The notes beneath the pieces are model-generated. The model saw only the letters and a program-made list of their open reading frames with translations, ran no database searches and was not told the DNA's origin. The position numbers were made by a program, and so were the translations under genes. Shown piece by piece: positions 9,367-21,999 of a stretch of 64,000 nt of DNA (position 1 is the first letter of the stretch; each line of letters starts with the position of its first letter). The DNA lies in contig NC_082413.1 of assembly GCF_004011695.2 (NCBI RefSeq), forward strand, positions 1,347,001-1,411,000, given 5' to 3'. Origin of the DNA: Ascochyta rabiei. Taxonomy: Eukaryota > Ascomycota > Dothideomycetes > Pleosporales > Didymellaceae.

Positions 9367-12300
9367 ATGGCTGCACCGGCAGTAGACGCCAGCTATCTGG
9401 CCGCGTCGTATTCCGTACCCGAGACGACATTCCAATCGCTGCTCTCTGACCCCACGGTCGAGCTCGTGCAGTCGCTCCTCGTGCAAATCGAGGCCAAAGC
9501 ACGCGAGTACGATGACCTCAGGTCTGACAAGATCAAGGTCGATGTCGAGCTCGAAGCCGCTGTGCAGAGTGGAGATGCTCGCGCGCGCACTCTGAAGGCA
9601 TCCGCCGACAAGGCGCAGAAAGAAGTGGAGCAGCTGCAGCAAAAGCTGGCGCGGGAAGGTGCGTACAGAGGTGTGGTTGGGGGAAAGAGCATCTACTAAT
9701 CTGACATACACAGAACTGGCCCGCCAACAGATCGAGAAGGAGCTGAACGACCTCAAGAACTCGTCGACCAGCTCTGCTTCGGAAGTGCAGGCACTTCAGT
9801 CCCGCATCAAGACGCTCGAGTCTCAGAACCGTGACACTCTGGCCATGCACGAAGCCAAGGGCGTGGCTCACGACCGCCTCGCGAAAGAACTTTCAGATCA
9901 GCACCAGAAGTTTGTTGATCTGCGCAAGCAAGTCTCTGCCCTCGAGGAGAGCAAGCAGTCGCTCGAGAACGCCGCCGCCAATGTCAAGTTTCGAGAGACC
10001 AACTTCCAGCAGGAGATTGAGCTCTTGCGCAAGAACAACGAGTGGTTTGAAGGCGAACTCAAGACTCGTTCTGAAGACCAGACAAAGTATCGCAAGGAGA
10101 AGAATGCGCAGGTGGCCGAGCTGCAGCGTGCTAACGCAGAGGCATCCGAGACGATCGACACCCTCCGCCGAACAGAAACGTCATTGCGCCAACATATCGA
10201 GAAGATTGAGCAAAAGGCCGACGAATCACGCGCACGAATCGAACAGCTCGAGGATGAGGCAACACAGAACCAGTCTTCTTTTCGCAATGAGCTTGATAGC
10301 GCACGTCGACTTGCAACACTCCACCAAGAGAGCGCTGAGCTTGTCAAAGGTCGCCTGCAGCAACTTCAGGCTGAGCTGGCTCAATTGAGCGACAACGCTG
10401 CCCTCGAGATTGGCCAGCTCCAGGCTGAAGTCGAGTCGGAGCGCAATAAGGTGGCCGAGGCTGAAGGCCGCATTGCAGAGCTGGAGACTGGGCAAGAGAA
10501 CCTGCTTGCTCAAATTTCTGAGCTCGAGAACGCTGCCCGCATGCCTGCCACACCTCGACGGCCCATGAACAGCGCGTTCGAGACGCCCGGCAGGGCTGGT
10601 TCACCTGCCGTCTTTTCGCCAGGAGGCTCGCGTCTGAAGGGTGGCATGTCGGTCACACATTTGTACTCGGAGAACATGCAGTTGAAATCGGAGATCCGCA
10701 CGCTGCGCGAGAAGAGCGAAGAGAAGGATGCAACGCTGGCCGAGATGCTCGAGTCGCTAGAGCAGGCACAGCCCGAAATTGAAGAGCTTCGCCGTGAGAA
10801 CGAGATGTTGACAAACCAGACCACCGAAATCAGCGCCCTTCTAGATGAAGCCACAGCAGATCGAGAAGCTGCCCGTAAGGATGTTCGCAAGGCTGTTGGT
10901 GATCTGGAAGGCACTTATCGCGAATGCACAACGCTTCGTCAGCAGCTCCAGGATACCGTCACTCAGATGCAGCTCCTGCTCTGGCGTCAAGAAGCAAGCG
11001 AGAGGGGCATGGAGTCGCTCACACCGGAGCAACAGGAGCGTGTCCTGCACGCCGCACAACACAATAACGAGATGCCAGATAATCAAATCGAGGAAAACAC
11101 GGCGACTGGTCACCTTATTGCCAAGCACCTGCTGCTTTTTACGGATATTCAATCATGTTCGCAGAAGAACCAAGAACTTCTGGCAGCCATCCGATCCGTA
11201 GCTGAGTCCCATGAGGGACAGGAGGCTCGAGACAAAGCTGAGCAACATAAGAAGGATGAGGAAGAATTGGGACAGTTGCGAGGGAAATTGGCTGATCAGG
11301 AAGAGCAAATCAGATCACTTGATCTTCGACTCAAGAGCGTAACGAAAGAACGCGAGATGTACCGTCGCATCACCACCAGCCGCGGACACCAGCTCAATGC
11401 TGATGGCACTCCTGACTTTGGACAGTCCTTCGACAGTCGGGCTGCATTCGCGACACCGCCACCCGGAGGCTCTTTCAACATGGACCAGACGCCTCATAGC
11501 AAAGAGGTTGCTGGATACGAGAAGCTAATCAAAGATCTGCAATCTCACCTAGATTTGTTGAGAGAGGAGAACGCTACGGATCGTGCTACGCTCAAGCAGC
11601 AGGTTGACAGTCTTACCAAGGAGAGCAACCAGCTCCAGAGTGACAAGCTGCGACTCGACAACCAGGTCCGACGCGAGCAGGATCGGTATACTCATCTTGA
11701 GGGCAATATGAAGCTGCTTCAGTCCGAAAAGACGACTCTGCAGGAGCGCTACGCTTCCATTCAAGATGCGCTCGCGAAGCAGGATGAGAAGGTCGACAAG
11801 GCGCAACAAGAAGCTCTCGACGCTGCAGCGCGAGCTGAGGGGTTGGATCGCGAGATCGTTAACCTGAAGGCTTCGCAGACCATGTGGAAGACTATTGAGG
11901 CACGCCTCACAGAACGCAACAAGGAGCTCACGGACGAGCGAGATCGCCTTAGCAAGATGGTCACTGATGTACAGAGTCTTCGCAACGAACAGGAGCTGTC
12001 CAACGCTGAAAACCGTCGCCGACTTCAGGATCGGGTTGACGCGCTTGAAGCAGAGCTAAGCATCACTCAACGAAAGCTGGAGGATGAAATTGCTGAGCAC
12101 AAGAAGACAACACAACAGCGTGACTATGAGCGAACCGATGCCCAGCGCCGTATTGATGATTTCATCAAAGCTAAAAACGAGGCTGATGTCAAGTTCGCTT
12201 CAGCTAACACCGCACGACAACAACTTGAGCAGCGTGTCACCGAACTTCAGTCTCAGCTCCAGTCTGCTGAAGAACGCGCACAAGCTCTTCGCCCACGTCA

Positions 12301-15300
12301 GACCAACCGAGCGGACGAGGACAACGAAGATGCAACAAATCGTGAAGAAGAATTGGAGGCACAAGTTACGGAACTCCAGCGCAAGATTGAGCGCAAGCAA
12401 GAGGATCTTGAAGTTGCGAACGGTCAAATCGAGACTTTCCAAGCAATTGCTCAAGAAGCTGAGGACCAGCTTCGCAGCCAATTAGAGACCCACGAACAGT
12501 ACGAGCAGGAGATGAATGCAGCACAACAGGAGAAGGACGCAACCATTGCCGACTTACAGCAACGTGTTGACGAGATCTCTTCCGAACTTGCAACATCCAA
12601 CACCGAGCTCACTGAGCTCCGTGGTCAGCATGAGCAAGAAACCCTGCGCCTCACTCAGCAGAAGGATGCTTTGGAGACAGAAATCGCTCGTCTCAAGGGC
12701 GATGTTACAGACTACAAGGCGGAAGTGGACAACCAGGCACAGTTGGTAGCTTCGCAGGCGGAGATCGCAACGCGTGCTCAGCAAGACTACGAGCACGAGC
12801 TCGCAAAGCACGGCGAGACTATGAAGAGTCTCCGTGTTCTTCGCGACGAGCACAATCAACTCAAGATGGAGATTGCGCAATTCAAGGCTCAGGCTGAAGC
12901 CGCGCAAGCGACATTAGCGCAAAACGAGGAGCATTGGACGACCACTCGTGAACAATTTGAAAGTCAAATTGCTGAAGCCCAAAGAAATTACGACGGGGCA
13001 AAGCAACACAACAAGACTCTTCTTCGCCAATTCGACGACTACAAGACGCAGATTGAGGCCCTCAAGAGCAACCGTGCCGCTGCCAGTGATGATGCAGCAA
13101 ACACTACATCGAACTCAAGCGGTCTCCAGGAGATCAACGACTATCTCCGACGCGAGAAGGAGATTCTGGAAGTCCAGCTTAACCTTAAGGACCAAGAGGT
13201 TAAGCGACAAGAGCAGCAACTTAACCATTTCCAGACCCAGCTCGATCAAGCTCGCGAGAAGCTCATTGCTGAGCAAGGAAAGGCCCAACAGGGCGGAAGT
13301 AATCTGCAGAGCCTTCAGACCCAGGTCGAGCAGCTCAACGTCTACAGAGAGAGCACAACTACTCTACGCAACGAGAACCGTCGCATTGAAGCACAGCTTG
13401 CGGAGAAGAACACGGAGATGGAATCTCTTCATGAGCAGCTTGAGCCTCTGCAGGCCCGTGTCGCGGAGTTGGAAGGTGAGATCGAGCTACACCTCGGTCA
13501 CTTGAAGGCTGTGGAAGAGGACCGTGACCGTTGGCAGAAGCGACACCAGGACGTGCTACAGCGATATGACCGCATTGATCCAAAGGAGCTGGAAGACCTC
13601 AAACAGCAGATCGAGACCCTACAGACGGAGCGTGACCAGGCCACCGGACAAGTCACAGAACTCAAAGAACAAGTGACTGGTCTCAACGAGAAAATGCAGT
13701 CCACGGAGGGCACACAGGCGACTGCTATGGAAGAGGCGGTTAACATTGCAGTCCGGGCAGCCAAACAAGACGCGAAGGAAAGGTTTAACAAACTTCACGG
13801 AGAAAAGATGGGAGTGGTAAGAGCGGAAGTCGCAGCCCTTACCACTGAGCGAAATGAGCTTCAAGAGAAACTCGCATCTGTCCAGCAAGAATTGGACATC
13901 GCTCGTCAACAAGCCACCTTGACGCAGTCGGAAAGCACTCAATCGCAGGAGCAGCTAACATCACTCCAACAACAGTTGGAGGAGTTGAAGAGCCAGCTTG
14001 CTTCAGCTCAACAAGAACTCGAAACAACAAAGACGGCCCGCGATGAGGCTGTTGCTCGTGCAGATGCCAGCAGCAGTGCTAACGTTGATGTCAACAAAGG
14101 TGAAGAGGGCCAGATTGACGAAACCAACTCCGAGCCCCTCCAGCAAGAGGCTGAACGACTCAAGATCCGGGTGACAGAGGCTGAGAACAAGGAGAAGGCC
14201 GCTTCCAATGCAGCTGCCGGTCTACAGGTTCAGCTTGGCTTTGCTAGGGAGAAGATCACTGAGCTTGAGCAGAAGGAGGTACGTTCATGCCTGGTGACTG
14301 TTGTAATCTACCACTGACCGTTACTCAGGCTGAAGACAAGACGCGCATCGTCAAGCTGGAGGCTGACCTCAAGGCAGCACAGTCTTCTGCACCAGCAGAG
14401 ACAGAGACAGAGACGCAGACAGCTGTCGAGCCATCAACAGCCGCGCCATACTCTGATGAGATCGACAAACTCAAAGAAGAACTTGCTGCAGCACAGAAGG
14501 AAGTTGAAGATCTCCGAACTCGAGCTGAAGCGGCGGAAGCTGCTGCCAGCAATGCGAAGAGCGTGGCACCGACAGAGGCTCAGCCAAACAATGAGCAGCT
14601 GGAGGCCACCAAAGCGCAACTGGAAGAGCGTGAAGCACGGGTCGCTGAACTTGAGCTCACTCTTCAGCAAAGACAGACTATGCTTGACCAGCGTGAAACT
14701 AAAATCGCAGGTCGAGAGAGCAAAGCTCAGGACCTTCGTGAACAAGCCAACAACAAGATCCGGTCGATCAGGAAGGAGACCGATGAGGAGAAAGCGAAGC
14801 TGGCGGTCCAGCACCAGGCTGAGATCGATCAGCTCAAGAAACAGATCGTGGCAAGCGCTACGACAACACCGGGTACTCCTAAGGCCCCTACGTCAGAAAC
14901 ACCAATCAAGTCAGAATCGATCCCTTGGCCTGATGCCAACAAAGACCAGATCAGAGTCTGGATGAACTCAAACAAGGAAGCGAAGGAAGTAGCCCAGATG
15001 ATTGTGAGCAAGTATACGGCTCCTCTGAAATCCGAAATTGGAGAATTGAACAAGGAGATCGAGACTCTCAAATCTGCTGAGAAGCCTTCCGCAGCTGCGA
15101 ACCAAGTGGACAACCATAATCATGCCGCGGATTTGGCTATTGCTAAGGCGGAGCACGAAGTCAACCTGAAGACGGCTCTAGAGCAGAAGGAGGCTATGAT
15201 GAACAGGCAATCCGAACTCAAGGTCAAGCTGACGAAGGGTCAACTCTCAGCGCTCAAGGTCAAGTGGGCGGTATTTGAAAAAGCGGCCAAGGAAACCCCA

Positions 15301-16080
15301 ACAGAAGAGGTGGCGAAGGTATATGAGGAAGCAAAGAATGCAAAAGACACCACTACTCAAACAAGCACGCCTGCAAGGCCACAATCGGCAGCCTCAGTAC
15401 AGCAGCCCGGTCTTCCTCAGCCAGGTGGCATTCCACGGCCCCTATCCGCGCTTGGCCAGCAGGTGCCTGTATCTGCCCAGACAAATGGTGCTCCCAACCC
15501 GTTCCAGCAAAGTGGTCAAAATGCAGGCTCGAACGCGGCACTGAACCCTTTTACTCAATCCGCGCGTGGTATCGTGGCACCAGGGCTCGCAAACCAAGTT
15601 CAGACTGCACCTGGCCAGCAAGTCCAAACACAAAACGCTGGTCGGGGCCACGGCACTGGTCCTGCTGCTCTGAAGAGCTTAGTGGGGGCTGGTCAGACTG
15701 GTATTCCACGTGGTGGCAGCGGTATTCCACAGCCTGGTAGCGGTATCCCGCAACTTGGAGGCCGTGGCGCTGGTCGTGGTCAACAACAGCAGACCGTTGC
15801 ACAGATCCAGAGCGGCATCGCACGCGGTGGTGCTGCTGCCCGCGGTGGCCGTGGCGGAGGACGTGGACAAGGGCAGAGTCAAAATAACAGCCCAAGAACG
15901 AGCCTCAACCCAGGTGCTTCGCAGTTCCAGCCGGGTCAGGGTGCGGGACGAGGCCAGAAGCGTAATGCTGATGGCGAAGCAGAGGGTAGTGGAGCACGCG
16001 GGAACAAGCGACCAAGGGGTGGTCGAGGAGGTCAGGGTGGTGGTGAAGGTGCAGGTGGTGCGCCTGCTGCTGCAGAGTAA
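9367..16080 (+). CDS. Mlp1/Mlp2/TPR-type nuclear-basket nucleoporin, three exons
   Basis: Exons 9367-9658, 9714-14278 and 14329-16080 give 2202 aa. The splice sites are GTGCGT/CACAG and GTACGT/CTCAG, with CTAAT and CTGAC-like branch points. From about residue 60 to 1800 the protein is almost continuous heptad coiled coil (Glu, Gln, Leu, Lys rich), broken by a short Pro/Thr/Ser segment (ATPRRPMNSAFETPGRAGSP) near residue 300 and another (FATPPPGGSFNMDQTPHS) near 600. Size, layout and the N-terminal LLSDPTVELVQSLL helix fit the TPR/MLP family. Family knowledge: these filaments line the nuclear basket and act in mRNA surveillance and export, SUMO protease anchoring and spindle checkpoint signalling. 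The tail after about residue 1965 is disordered, has two NPF sequences, then RGG/GRG repeats, and ends in a basic KRPRGGRGG segment that may serve as a nuclear localisation signal. Confidence 0.9.
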
Positions 16081-19000
16081 ATTTCCTAAACATGGAGCAT
16101 GAGCTGGAGCGAAAAGAATGTGGTTTAAGGTAGCATGGTTAGCGGGCTGCATTTGCTCTTATATGCTTGGGAGGGTGGGTAACATCGCTTGTTGCAGATT
16201 TCGTTCAACTCAAATATTTCCAGGATGTTTACGTATATGGACGGAGTGCGGTTATTAAACGTGAGTCTCAGTAAGGTCCATGTATACTATGCATATATCA
16301 TCTCAACTTTTTCATAAATGTTGTAGCTCCCAAAAACAAAACAGCAGAATACATGGTGAACTAGTCCAGGATATCAGGAGACGAGTCCCTGGTAGCGTTC
16401 GCCGAAGGCCACAAGCGTGAAACGTACGGCAATCGATGCCAATCCAAGCACTTTCCGTATACGGTATCCAAAGGGGATAAGAAAATTTAAAAAGGTTGTG
16501 ATTAATTGCATTCTGCGAAATTGTGTTGAACTAATATCGCACTCCATAAGTGCGCAGGCAGACTTGAGTGAAAAGACGAAGAGGCCTCGCGGCTGATATA
16601 ATTCAGTTGGATGCTTTGGACGACAAGGGTTTGAGGCTTATAGACGATGTGTGCAAGGAACGGAGGGCTCGAAGCTGTCGTTATGCATTCAAGGGCAGAT
16701 CATGATGAGTAGGGCTGAGCAGCTACAAGAGCACTAAGATGGGATTGTAGAGCCACAGGATCTGTGGAACGATTCGCAAGTCGATGGAAAGCTCGACTCT
16801 GTTTTTCACGGTATTACGTTCTTAAAAAGCACGTGAGTGTAGAAAAGACGCGCATAACGTGCGCCTAGTTTTCGTGACTTTTCATCGTATTCGAATCGAT
16901 CTGGTCACTTGGCTAAAGCTCGTGTTTTATGGTCAGTCACATGTCAGCATGTCTCAGCTATGCAAGCTTTGTTTTTACGGTGACATGGTTTAAGGGGCGG
17001 CACAGGCGCAGATGAATGACGATCACTGCGCGATCAAGTGACTGCACGTGTAAAAGTGTTTCGAGTACCTTGTTTAGCTGTTGTCGTAGTTTGCGTTGTT
17101 AAAGTGACGACTCGCGTTGGTGTCGTGCCGTCGGCGTTGTTGACGCCCTCCAGTACTCAATGTCCTCACGGCAACGTCTACAACGATGTACTCCATACAA
17201 CGCGCATTGCTTACAGAGTTTGTCGAGTCCACGAGTTATGCGGTTGTGGACAATTACGCTTAAGGCATGAATCGTTCACGCCGGTGTCCCTGTGGGGCGA
17301 CGAACTGCTTCTCTTCTCACAATGCAAAAAGAATCTGGGGTAGGAGGTAGCTCTACATAATTGTGATTGCAGTACTGGTGTCGGTTCAGATACCCGTTTG
17401 GATATCATCTACCTTTCTAGCATCTCGACTTGTCGTACGCCCTCAGGAAAGAAGAGGCTGGAGAGGAGCGACCGCTTACTGCTACTCGCCTTGCCTTCGC
17501 TACTGGCCGGATCTATGCTCATCCGTCCCACTCTGGATGCGCCCGGCGCTGGAGAGTCCCGTGCAGATCGGAACTGTGTGCCGCAACATGCAAACGCTGC
17601 TCCATACCTGACTGCCGCCGTCAAGCTGCTTGCGATCGCCATCTCTACAAACCATCCAGTTTTTTAGTGTGTCTGTAGGCTTAAGTGGACACTACTGACA
17701 ACGATCAGCATGTGCACGACAGCCTTTGCATGCACGCTAGCGGCGCCTTCCATGTTGTGTCCTAGCTCTTGTGGATATTCTTTCTCGAAACCTCCCTATC
17801 TCGAGACTAAATGGTGCAGCGAAGTGTCGGTAACTTGAACTAGTCTCACTCAATACGCGTGCCTGAAAAGTCGTCAATGCTGTGGCAGCTCTTGCAAGTG
17901 CACAACGGCCTGTCCCATTACTTAATCGGGTACTCACGACAATGAGATCGATATCGGTCTTGCTGATGATCCACATGGTAAGTTTCACGCTGTCACAAGC
18001 TATCACAAGCGCCGCTTTCAAAAGCTTTCCTGAGTTATTCATAGCATCGACTGCGACTTGCTGTGTTTTCGCGTACAGTACCAAGCCCAATTGTATAAGC
18101 CAAATGACGCTCATTGTATGGCTCGTGGTGGAAGCCACCAACGCCATGCATCAGTCGAGCTATCAGAGCATTCTACTCGACATCTTGTGCAGGCGCCAAT
18201 TGCAGCCAAAGCTCATGGCTCAGCAATATACTTGGCGACTATTGCACTTGTAGGGGACAAAAGCCAAGCGCACGTGGCGAAGATCACCACTCCATCGTGA
18301 CGGACTTAATGTCCGTCCCCCTTGAGCTTATGGAACGATCCGCACGCACGGCCGTAAGTCCCTCAGAGGCTTTGGAGGAAACTTCGAGATCGGCGAGTGC
18401 ACTGGAAAGCTGTTTGGAAATGTCAAGCTTGACTCAAACAGCCTCTGGAGTAAAGGAAGCAGGACCTGCCAAGGGATGCGTGTCTATGCAGTTGAATATA
18501 ACGCTACAGATCTTGTGCACTACCACATCATCTCTTCTTGATACCCTCGCAGCCCTTCAGGAATGGTAGTTCGAGCTGAAGGTCAATTTTGGTAGGGTTG
18601 CGCGTGTGTCGCAATTCCCGGCGAATTCACGGCCGGCAGTCGCCGTTTCTACAAGTATAATTGCGTTTTGCAGATCATCAGTTCTACTTCATGTCACAAC
18701 AACCAACTTGAGCGGCAACTTCAGTCATGCCTCGCTCCATGGAGCAATCGCTCGCACCCGGTGCCTGCAGGATCTTTCCATCGATCTCATTTCCGCAATG
18801 CTGGGACATCTGAACGGTTTGACACATGCGATAGTCCAGACCAAGATCTATAATCATGGCTCGTGCGTCGAGCCGCTGTCAAGAACGCGAGGGGACGGGA
18901 AACATCATGCCCAGAAGTTCGGGGCTGCCGCTGGCGCAACAGATTGTGCATGAGCGATTCCGCTTGGAAGGTGCAACTGCTTTCCGCGGTTTGGGGTTTT

Positions 19001-19726
19001 GGTGGCGAAGCTGCAAAGCATGCAGCCGGCGAACCATCGTTGGAAAGAGCGATCAGTAACCTCGAAACAAATCAACCATTCAAACTCTATTCTGTGTTAG
19101 TCTGTGATAGCATGCCACCACAACGTGGACAAAGGACCGAGACTTATGCACCCCAACAACGGTTGTGGAAGGGTTATGACGGACGTCAGGTATCTTGATT
19201 GATTGGACTGAACAGACAACGCGTGGGCACCGAAAGAATTCGGTCCCATTGTCCATGACACGTGGATATCGACTATTCGGGCAGAAATAACGATCTCCTA
19301 GTGCTACGGCAGTTCCATGTCATCTGTTGCATGTTCCTCTAGGCCCATCCTCCAACTCTCCGTCGAGCCGCTACAAATTGTGATAGGTGGGACGGCATGA
19401 GCTAGCCATAGGCTGCAGGACCACCAGTCCGACCTGGTCAAGCGCCCAACAACGGTAAGGGGAATCCGTGTTGACTCTGTCCCTACGGCAAGATCGCGGT
19501 GGATGTTGACAGCAATCATGACGATCTTGGCCGCCGCAATTGGGACGGGATCTGCTGCACAACCTTCGGCCCATGTCTTCGATCTTCACTTCGCCGATGA
19601 ACATGCTCCTTCCGTCTCTCTTTCACCAGTACGTCCCGGTATAAGGGTTCTTGGTAGCGCAGCCATTGGAGCTGCAGCCTTGCACTCTTTGCCCCATATT
19701 ATCATTGTGGCTTGTCGCTCTTTACA
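16081..19726. other. 3.6-kb stretch with no recognised gene
   Basis: Frames of 60-150 codons occur on both strands, none with a recognisable family. The least random-looking is 18300-18569 (+), where ALEETSRSASALESCLEMSS and a later LQILCTTTSSLLDTLAALQEW have helical spacing, but the frame stops abruptly and I could not extend it convincingly by splicing. The first 900 bases are relatively A/T-rich and hold the MLP1 3' flank; the last few hundred are upstream of the 7TM-RGS gene. Confidence 0.4.
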
Positions 19727-21680
19727 ATGGCTCTCGAAAAAGCGCAGCTCGGGCCCCTGGGGTGGTTCTACATTGCCTTCGTTATTTGTTGGAATGTCTC
19801 GCTCGTTGCTGCTATGAGCTTCCTCTGGAGGTAAGTCGATAGGACTGTTGACTCACGTCTAATGGTCACTGACCGTACGATTGCTACAGGCATCGCGAGC
19901 TTCCTTCCATACGCATGCGAAGAGTTCCCCTCCTCTTCACTGGAATCGCTGCGCTTCATGTCTATGGCGCGATCAGTATCTTTGCTTATCCGTTTGGCTC
20001 ATACTTTCCCTGCTCTGTCATCTTCTGGATGATGAGCATCCTCGTTCCTTTTGGTATGGCAATGTTCCAGGCCGCCAACACTCAGTTCTTGCACGTTGCA
20101 AGCCGACAGAAGCAACTGGCCCATATGAGCACGTTGAAAGATCAAAAGCCGATTAGTGAGAAGCAGGCCGAGGCGATCGGTAACAATCGCTTCAAGAGGA
20201 TCGTGTCCGGTGTCGAACGAGCCGATAGGGTTGGGCGTTCACTGATCTTCATCGGAGTCGGTATGGTCATTCAGGTAGGCCTCTTATCAAATCCGCCCTG
20301 CTTCATATGCTGACTTGTTACTGTTAGGTCGCCGTCACGTTGCTCGTGTTTCTTGGCTCTGAGAAGTTCCACCCCGGTTTTGGTCTGTGGGATTACACCG
20401 TCCAAGGCACTGAGGCGGAACTGTACCTCAAGTGTAACCAGGGCTGGGAGTGGTGGATGTCGATCGTCTGGCAGTTCGTCTGGGCTTGGATCTACGCTCC
20501 CTACATGATTTGGAAGAGTAGAGGCGTGCGTGATGTACACGGCTGGCGTTTACAGACTATCTGCTGTTGCATTGCTGGGTAAGTCCACTCTGGAATACTC
20601 AGCGTTCATGCTGACCTTTCCAGACTCCCAGCATCTCCTCTTTGGCTTGCAGGCCTCTACGCTCCTTCCATGATAGCAGTCGGCGCCTACGTTCCGCCAC
20701 CTATGTGGTTCGGGTTTTCCATCTTTCTTATGGAGATCATCACACTCGGCTTCCCTATCGTGGGTATTTTCAGAGCCCAGAGCGTTCGACAAGAGACACT
20801 TGATGCCATTGCTGAATGGGAAAAGCGCCAGGCCATGAACAGTTTCGATGGCACCCTAGTTGCTGAAGGGTCGTTGAAGAGTCACAGTGTTTACTCTGAT
20901 ACTTACTCCAAGACTACAACTCTCAAATCCGGTGGTGACATGACTGTCAATTCATTGGAGTCATCCAAATCTGGTATGCTCACCATGACAGCACTAGAGA
21001 ATGCGCTCCGGACAAACGCAGCTCCCCTTCTAAAATTTGCTGCACTTAAGGACTTCTCTGGTGAGAACGTCAGCTTCCTTACACACGTTGCAGATTGGCG
21101 AAGATACTGGTTCACACCCAAGGCCTCCACTGCTGAGCACCGTCGTCAACAATTTATTGCCGCAACCCATATCTACGCTCGCTTTATTTCTCTCGAGTTT
21201 TCCGAGTTTCCTATCAACATTTCATCCAGAGAAATGAAACGCCTGTATAACGTCTTTGACAGCGCAGCTGTCCTTCTCTACCGCAACAAGCGTGGATCGC
21301 TCTCTTCCGAGACTTCCGACTCAGCTACACCTTTCGATAACGTACAGCCAGACCATGCCTCTGCCGCCGAATCACACATGCCACCAAGTCCGACAGGATC
21401 TACGTTTGGATTAAAGAACCTGGATGCACTTGGCCGTGCAAATCTTCGAGCGGTATCACGTCTAGATGGCATTTACTCAGAAGAGAAGTGTACCGATATC
21501 GAGATTCCTGATACGTTCGCTGAAGTGATCTTCGATCCTGCAGAGAGCGAGATCAAGTATCTTGTTCTCACCAACACATGGCCGAAGTTTGTCAATGCTG
21601 GACGCGCTGCAAGCCAAACTAGCAATGACGAAGAGGCTGGCAATGGATGGAAGCAGAAGATGCTTTGCGATCGAAACTAA
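19727..21680 (+). CDS. seven-transmembrane protein with C-terminal RGS domain (GprK-like)
   Basis: Exons 19727-19830, 19890-20274, 20328-20578 and 20624-21680 give 598 aa. Donors are GTAAGT, GTAGGC and GTAAGT; the acceptors are CAG, TAG and CAG. Residues 1-295 hold about seven hydrophobic helices (GWFYIAFVICWNVSLVAAMSF, PLLFTGIAALHVYGAISIFA, CSVIFWMMSILVPFGMAMF, RSLIFIGVGMVIQVAVTLLV, WWMSIVWQFVWAWIYAPYMI, LWLAGLYAPSMIAVGAYV, WFGFSIFLMEIITLGFPIVG). An RGS-type bundle starts near residue 370 (TALENALRTNAAPLLKFAAL) and contains a low-complexity insert before its last helices. Family knowledge: fungal GprK-class receptors couple 7TM sensing to GTPase-activating activity on a G-alpha subunit at the plasma membrane. 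Ligand unknown. The 7TM-RGS order is clear; assignment to the GprK class is from memory. Confidence 0.85.
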
Positions 21681-21999
21681 TCCTCCTTGTCGCGGTCCAC
21701 TGGATGTTGCACGATGTTCACGCCCCCTACGGGCAGACGTGGACGTGGTTCCTTTGAGTTTGAGGTTGCACCATTTGGGAGCTTCTCGAAACAGTCTATG
21801 TAATTAACATGATACCTATTTTTGTTCTCTATATACCACCCCCCACTCTCGATAATATTCATTCTCCTACTCCCTCAATGCGATGACGAATTTTCGATAG
21901 GGAAGCGCGATTACCTTCCAGATCCGGACTAGACCAATCCTTCTGCCTTATACCCGCGTTTACGTCCGCTCCTCCACTTTTGAACACCATACCTTCAAC
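21681..21999. other. short intergenic spacer
   Basis: 319 bp between two plus-strand genes, holding the 3' UTR of the 7TM-RGS gene and the promoter of the peptidase gene. The last part is C/T-rich. No extra feature is seen. Confidence 0.5.

Noticed and set aside
9898..10347. antisense Ser/Arg/Cys-rich frames along the MLP1 homologue
   Set aside because: Reverse reading of Glu/Gln/Leu-rich coiled-coil codons always gives Ser/Leu/Cys-rich frames; several such frames line the gene.
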